Origin: Patiria miniata
Lineage: Eukaryota; Echinodermata; Asteroidea; Valvatida; Asterinidae
Reading direction: 5' to 3'
NCBI RefSeq assembly: GCF_015706575.1
Contig: NW_024037056.1
Span: 12,909,176 to 12,973,175 of the forward strand
DNA: 64,000 bases
The translations under genes were made by a program, and so were the position numbers. Under the pieces are notes generated by a model, which worked only from the letters and a program-made list of their open reading frames with translations, did no database searches and was not told the DNA's origin. Position 1 is the first letter of the stretch. Every line of letters begins with the position of its first letter. This document shows positions 61,811 to 64,000 of the stretch, piece after piece.

Positions 61811-64000
61811 AGTCACTGGAAAAAAATAGTAATCTCATAATAATACCATCATTAACATTAACATATTAAGAAGTACCAGGCGAAACTGACAAAAAAACAC
61901 CCTCGAATATACGACAAAAACAAAACTGCACTAGAAAACTGCTCAGAACATAACACAAGAACTAGGCATCAAATTCAATTAAAAAGCTACACATAGTAGA
62001 CGAATAGATATGTGGGAACTAGAGCTTAAAAGGAACTATTGAGTAAGCAGATCAGGTGAGGCAATATTATGACATCGATATTAAAAACTACCAGACAAAA
62101 CTGACATCATACCATCATGTGACAATAACAAAAATCATGGAATATGAATCCTTGTTATCTCCTGCAATATATGCCTGTCTACAGAGCAGCCTATACAGTT
62201 GCTGTCTCTAAATCATGAAGTTGTTGTCCAGGATAAAATTATACCGGTACACATTAGCATAATACATGCATTAAAATAGAAATGGGTATGCACTTCAGGT
62301 GGTATTGGACATAACAAAAGTATATTCGTAAAGCGGCTCAAAGTGTACTTATCACTTAGTGGTTTGAAATTAAATATGGAACGTATTTTGTTGATTGAAC
62401 TCATGTATATTACATGTAAACCCAAATATACAGTGCATGTTTTGACTGTATAAACACGTTTCCTATTACTCATAAACCAATAAACAATCTGTCAAATAGT
62501 CTTTCATCTCTTGGATTATATTCATCGAATGTTCACTCGCATTATGGTCATACTCGTACACTTCCATAGATGAACATAAAAATGCATGGAAAATATTGAA
62601 TGTCATGAATAAATTAGATATTTTGTCATAAAGTTATATTTTTTTTATATGATCAATGCGTGTATTTCTGCATAATTGTCTACACATTCTGCATCTTCAA
62701 TATAGTGAAGATGTATATTTTTAACACCGTCTTCCCTTAAAATATTTTCATGCCTTATACACAAAACAAATCACGAGAATTGTGAAGTATATTTAAAAGT
62801 GGGGTCATCTAACCCTAAACAATCTCGTGTAAATTTAATTTTCAAATTTTCATGTAGCCAGTGTTAAAAAAAATTTGGTCGGGTGAACCATTTCACAACC
62901 ACGACCCAATGGCATAAAGAACATCAAGGAATTTCCCGCAGGGTCCCATTAAAAATCTTATGAATGTCCCTTTTGACCTTTTCGCACCTCCCGGCATGAA
63001 ATTTCTCTCACATATTTGTATGAATTAAAAAAAAAAGTTGGAATGAAATTTGCAGAAAATGACCTTTACTTCTAATCGCCATAATAGTGTCTGGACCAGC
63101 TGTGAAATTTGTCGCGATCAATTGCTAATTTTTAATTACTATTGCAAATAACCGATTAGTGCTTTTGAGGGAGCTGGAATACACGACATGATTATGCAAA
63201 AACTCAATGTGATTGATTTTTTTATGTCAATTACTACAACCCTAGTTTGACCAGCGCACTGAGTCACATTCGTGCCTGTACATGTACTGTACGCACTATG
63301 GCGCAGCAGCGCTATTCCCACTGTGAACGCGTTCGATGAAAATTACTATCTACGGGGGTCACTTGTTTTTGGCTTGGCATTTCAACGGTCGTGCGGCACT
63401 TTCCTTGCGTAAGAAACCACTTCGACCCGCTGGGACTGAACTTTAAGTGCACCGTGAATTAACATACTCTATGTAATTATGAACAGGCCTGTCGAAGATT
63501 TGACTTTTAAATGAGCGCTCCATTTACGGCAGCGCGCATAATTTATACGGATATTGGGGTCCGTGGTTGAACGCATTATCATAAAAGCAATCTTGTTGTC
63601 AACACACCTGTATTGCACTCGTTGTGGGACTATGGTCGTACGCTACATTCCAAACCTGTGAGGCCATTGTGTGTTGAAAAAATATAGGTCTACATGTGCA
63701 TGTATTATGGAAATAAGAACTTAGGGGATTATTTATCACATTCAATTGATTTTTTTTAGGATCCTGAAATATGAATAATTGGTACGATCCAGAAATTACT
63801 AATTCTCGGTTTTGTTTTTCACGCGTATACGCTTGCAAGACATACATTGTGTATTGTGGCTCAGAATAAAATCGTAAAAAAAATATGTCGTTTTTTCCCC
63901 CATTTTTTGCTATCATAGTATTTCACTTTCAATTTATATGTGAATCGATTCTAAAATATAAATAATTATAAATAATAAATAATAAAAATATACAAATTCA
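61811..64000. other. MTCL intron, 3' part, nothing recognised
   Basis: AT-rich sequence to the window end. I searched for the next coiled-coil exon of the MTCL family and found none, so it lies beyond 64000. Confidence 0.5.

Overview
The window is animal nuclear DNA. Protein-coding signal is split into short exons with GT-AG borders. It is separated by AT-rich introns full of SINEs, short inverted-repeat transposons and minisatellites. Two SINEs carry a Deu-type central domain, introns are moderate in size, and a complete animal-type Mutator-like transposase is present. Together these point to an invertebrate deuterostome, most likely a lancelet (Branchiostoma). That assignment is an inference from content, not a database match.

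Three host genes can be read. (1) A KCNQ1-like voltage-gated potassium channel on the + strand, exons from 16319 to 36472. It is complete from the S2 segment to the stop codon (ten exons here, 645 residues). The exons for the N-terminus and S1 were not found and probably lie upstream of the window. (2) A four-exon gene on the - strand (54067 to 51003) for the 118-residue mitochondrial ATP synthase inhibitor IF1. No single open frame reveals it, because its exons are only 56, 49, 90 and 162 nt. (3) The long first coding exon (58678-61062, 795 codons) of a microtubule-crosslinking-factor (MTCL/SOGA) family protein, whose later exons lie beyond the window. The three genes have unrelated cellular roles, and I see no functional cluster.

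Between the channel and IF1 lies the most unusual object: a 4.9-kb unit (43304-48190). It is bounded by two identical 479-bp direct repeats, each with its own inverted ends. Inside are a small HNH/zinc-loop ORF and an intact Mutator-like transposase ORF in convergent orientation. The outer flanks share AGCG and the inner flanks do not match, as if the whole assembly had moved as one.

The rest is repeats. Region 1-16.3 kb holds SINEs, a 5'-truncated LINE tail, 34-bp and 11-bp minisatellites, a five-unit 145-bp array carrying TGACGTCA, and a Harbinger-type MITE. The channel introns hold a TTAA-flanked MITE family in both orientations, two long-armed palindromes, a head-to-head SINE pair ending just before the pore exon, a Deu-SINE, a 23-bp minisatellite and a MITE nested in a SINE. 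Four loci share an 11-12-bp repeat in inverted arms around a common core, like a foldback transposon family. The stretches 40.0-43.3, 48.2-50.7, 54.1-58.7 and 61.1-64 kb show no gene I can support.
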